64,000 nucleotides of DNA, from positions 434,001 to 498,000 of the forward strand of contig SNVD02011147.1 in NCBI GenBank assembly GCA_013180625.2. Direction: 5' to 3'. Below, piece by piece: positions 61,375 to 64,000 of the stretch. Numbering within the stretch: the stretch's first letter is position 1; each line of letters begins with the position of its first letter. A program made the translations under genes and the position numbers. This DNA comes from Boswellia sacra (lineage: Eukaryota > Streptophyta > Magnoliopsida > Sapindales > Burseraceae). Below the pieces are notes generated by a model. The model was not told where the DNA came from. It made no database searches and worked only from the letters and a program-made list of their open reading frames with translations.

Positions 61375-63976
61375 ATGGGCTTCACCAACATCATCACGCA
61401 ACGACCCAACTGCATCCAAACTCCCAAGGCCCAGTTGCTCACTCGTGTCCAATCAACCCTCACTCCTACCTCACGTTTCTCCATTCCTTCCCTCTCTCTT
61501 CGCCGCTCTCTTTTCGAATTCGGCCTTGTCTCCCAGCACCGGTACTCTCTCTTTCTCAGCCATTAGCTGGGGGTTGGCGCTTTTTCTAATTTATTTTGAA
61601 AAAAATGGAAACTTTAAAGTATTAATAGTAGTCAAATTTAGTGGGGACACTACTTGCATTGTTCAGTAATTTTGGTTGTGAGTTTATGTGAAAGGTTGCC
61701 GGTGCCGGCAATTGGCCTTGGGAATTTGACGTGGGGAGGCAATGGCAAGGCGCCAATGGTTGAGTTCATGGCACACTCTGTAGCTGATTCTGAAATATCC
61801 CCTATCATTCTCACCGGGGTACTTTTTGTCTTCTTTGAATTGCTTTTGTCACGTTAGATTTGCGGAAATAGTGGCTGTTTAAGTTATTTTGTGCATGTTT
61901 TAATGCTTTTATGTACCAAATTGGCTTTTTGTTTCATGTTTAAGTCCATGAGTTTGCCATGCCCTGTTCCTGTTGCCACTTTCTTTTCTTTTTTTTTTTT
62001 TAAATTAAAAATAGTGGAGAAATTGCTTTACCTAAGCAGTCTTCACCATGATTTGTTCTGATGCTATTGGCTTACATGAGAGATGGATGTCAATTATCTG
62101 GAAGGGTTATGCTGGTGGGGATGAAGCTAGAATGCTCCAAAGGCATTTGCTTGGGACAACTGCTAAGATTGGCGTAGGTGCGAATCGGGCGGCCACTGCT
62201 GCTTCCTTCTTTGAAAAATATGGTTATGTTGATCCTCGTGGTAGTAATTGTTTTGAGATAGTTTCTGTTGACCAGCAAGCGGGGAGTCATCTCAACCCAG
62301 AAAAATTGGTGCTTTTATTCTAGATGATGGAATGCAGGTATAATTTTCCATATGTTTTTGCCTGATTATTTTGATGCTTGCATTCTTTTGACACATTCAA
62401 ATATGTGTTATCATATGCTCTCTTTCATCTTAATGTCATTCTTTTGTCACTTAATTGGAAATCAACCGTGAATTTAGATACTTGATGACATGATTCACAA
62501 ATGGCATGATGCCCTGAGTCCAGTAAACATTTAGATTTCTCCTTCCTTGAGTTAAATCTATGTGCATCTGTTTATTTTTTTAATAAGTTTTACAATGCAT
62601 TTCAAATTCAATATCAACCATGTATCCTTACTTAAGCATCAAATCCTTTTGAAAACAAAAACACAAACCCAACTAGATTTCTTCTTCCATGAGTTAAATC
62701 CTGCTTGCACCTATATATATGTGTATTCTTTCTTTTTTTTTTTAATTTAATTAATTTTTGAGGGTGTGAGTGAGGGGGCTTGATTTTTAATGCTGATAAC
62801 ATATATTATGTTTGTGAAGACAGCACTGGAGCTTGCTGCTTGATCTGGAAATTGTCTGGGTTAATGGGTTAATGCCATGGGGAAACTGTACTTTACTACC
62901 TCTTGGACCTCTAAGAGAACCTTTGATGGCACTCAGGGGAGCAGATTTTGCTGTGGTTCATCATGCTGACTTGGTAAGACAAAATTGACCTTTCTCAGTT
63001 CCAGCATTTCACTTACATCTAATGATTCAAAAGTATCATGATGGATTTGCTCACTTGTCTTCTGTTTTCAATATGTTTGCGCGAGTGTTTACATCTGGAT
63101 TTACGTGAATCCAAATAATAAACGTTTACTCCTCTCATGTAGGTATTGGAACGGAATCTCAAGGATATCAAGTCAGAGAGATGTGAGAAATTAAGAAGGC
63201 TCTTCCTATTTTCTTCACCAGAATTGCTCCCTCATTTGAACTGGGAAAAGTCAACTCTAAAATACCATTGACAACAGTGTCTAATTCTGTCCTACTATGT
63301 GTTTCGGCAACTGGTTCTGCAAATGCATTTGTGCAGCGGGTGGGAATGGTGTTCAAGAATCATTATTATTTTTTTAATCCATATTTTAAGAATATTGCCT
63401 AAATATGATTATTAGACATCTCGGGGGCATGATTCTTATGTCTCTGATCCAAATAACACTGTAATGGAGATAGTTTGGATGGGCATCACCTGCACTTTTC
63501 TCTTCCTTCTTCTCTCTATTTTGCTTTTATCTTATATAGTGGACAACTTGGTGCAGTTAGGAGCATACTTTGTTGATCAACTTGATTCTAGTGACTATCA
63601 TGTATTTATGATTGTCTTTCTCAACTATATTGAATTCGCTTTTTTCTAGTAGGCATGGTCCAAGTATTGATTAATACAAGTTGCTTTAATCATATCCACG
63701 TGCACACTTTGTGTAGGTAAATGATAAAATATGATATTATTTTTCTCTTCTAGCATTTATCCATTCGCATTGTTGGGCTTATTCCCAATCTGCCGAACAA
63801 TGATTGAAAAGCAAAAATACTACATGAAGTAAATATAACATGAACCAAATGAGTTTTTGATCAAACATTTCAAATTTGTAATTTCCTGTAAATAGGATAT
63901 TAAGATTGTCAAAATGAAGCTTGAAGAGCTAGAGGGCAGGTTTAATTCGAAGCCAATTGTTGTTGTAACAGACAAG
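61375..63976 (+). pseudogene. LPXK: Tetraacyldisaccharide 4'-kinase (LpxK)-like gene, damaged; runs past the window edge
   Basis: LpxK phosphorylates the lipid A disaccharide; plants keep a mitochondrial version of the pathway. Exon-like pieces: 61375-61541, 61695-61818, 62105-62337, 62824-62973, 63143-63339, about 63557-63605, 63896-63976. Recognisable blocks: GNLTWGGNGKAPMVE (P-loop with Ala where LpxK has Thr), GYAGGDEARMLQRHL, KIGVGANRAATAA, ILDDGMQ, HWSLLLDLEIVWVNGL, PLGPLREPLMAL, SFELGKVNSKIPL and KPIVVVTDK. Lesions: a one-base loss in the A run at about 62300 shifts the frame before ILDDGMQ. A 2-bp ag gain at about 63180 is followed by a TGA at a likely Arg codon. Thr-Gly replaces Thr-Arg before GYAGG. 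Splice sites are mostly kept. Sequencing error could explain a single indel but hardly all of these. Confidence 0.8.
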
Positions 63977-64000
63977 GTGAGCAGGCATGAGTTTTCTCTT

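Noticed and set aside
1..64000. CRISPR arrays, tRNA or rRNA genes, bacterial operons
   Set aside because: The repeats seen are tandem, terminal or segmental, not regularly spaced with unique spacers. No tRNA cloverleaf or rRNA block was recognised, and the gene structure is eukaryotic.

Overview
This is a window of plant nuclear DNA, most probably from a woody dicot. The genes have many short, AT-rich introns with GT..AG ends, the intergenic DNA is AT-rich, and it holds plant-type Copia, MULE, hAT and TRIM elements. Citrus or another Sapindales would fit, but I cannot prove the species. From memory, four of the genes (RTL2, the branching-enzyme-like EMB2729/BE1, LpxK and CNOT9/Rcd1) have Arabidopsis counterparts in one stretch of chromosome 3 (about At3g20420 to At3g20800), so this looks like a conserved gene neighbourhood later expanded by transposons.

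Layout. 1-3950: AT-rich DNA with a Pack-MULE-like element (2359-3785) carrying antisense pieces of a type II peroxiredoxin gene and a PPR gene. 3998-8196 (+): PLP homeostasis protein (YggS/PLPBP), 7 exons, with a complete 1.24-kb TRIM-type retrotransposon in its last intron. 10466-19285 (+): branching-enzyme-like GH13 protein, 21 exons, 906 aa, with catalytic positions substituted. 20847-25497 (+): CNOT9/Rcd1 subunit of the CCR4-NOT deadenylase, 321 aa, with a tandemly duplicated exon 2. 25993-27033: a non-autonomous hAT-like element. 27306-35667: an 8.4-kb degenerate MULE with a transposase on + and a Ulp1/DUF1985 gene on -. 36252-38801 (+): RNase III-like RTL2, 4 exons. 39581-41552 (-): GT61 glycosyltransferase, 3 exons, with a threefold in-frame repeat in its stem. 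46512-56601: a Copia LTR retrotransposon (5.4 kb without its insert) interrupted by an apparently intact 4.7-kb autonomous hAT (49880-54579). 56797-58790: a broken copy of the CNOT9 3' end beside a local segmental duplication. 59129-60180 (-): a broken DUF295 F-box gene. 61375 to the window edge (+): an LpxK-like gene with several lesions.

The cellular genes are housekeeping functions (vitamin B6 homeostasis, plastid glucan-related, mRNA decay, dsRNA processing, Golgi glycan synthesis); I see no operon-like functional cluster. Insertion order can be read in places. The hAT interrupts the Copia, so it is younger. The 25993-27033 element interrupts sequence whose duplicate near 57.4-57.6 kb lacks it. 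The Copia interrupts one arm of a local duplication. Most striking are the CNOT9 exon pair separated by only 46 nt, the Copia frame broken only by transition-type stops, and the gene-capturing element at 2.4-3.8 kb. Exon coordinates are by-eye splice models; their phases all sum to whole codons for the intact genes.
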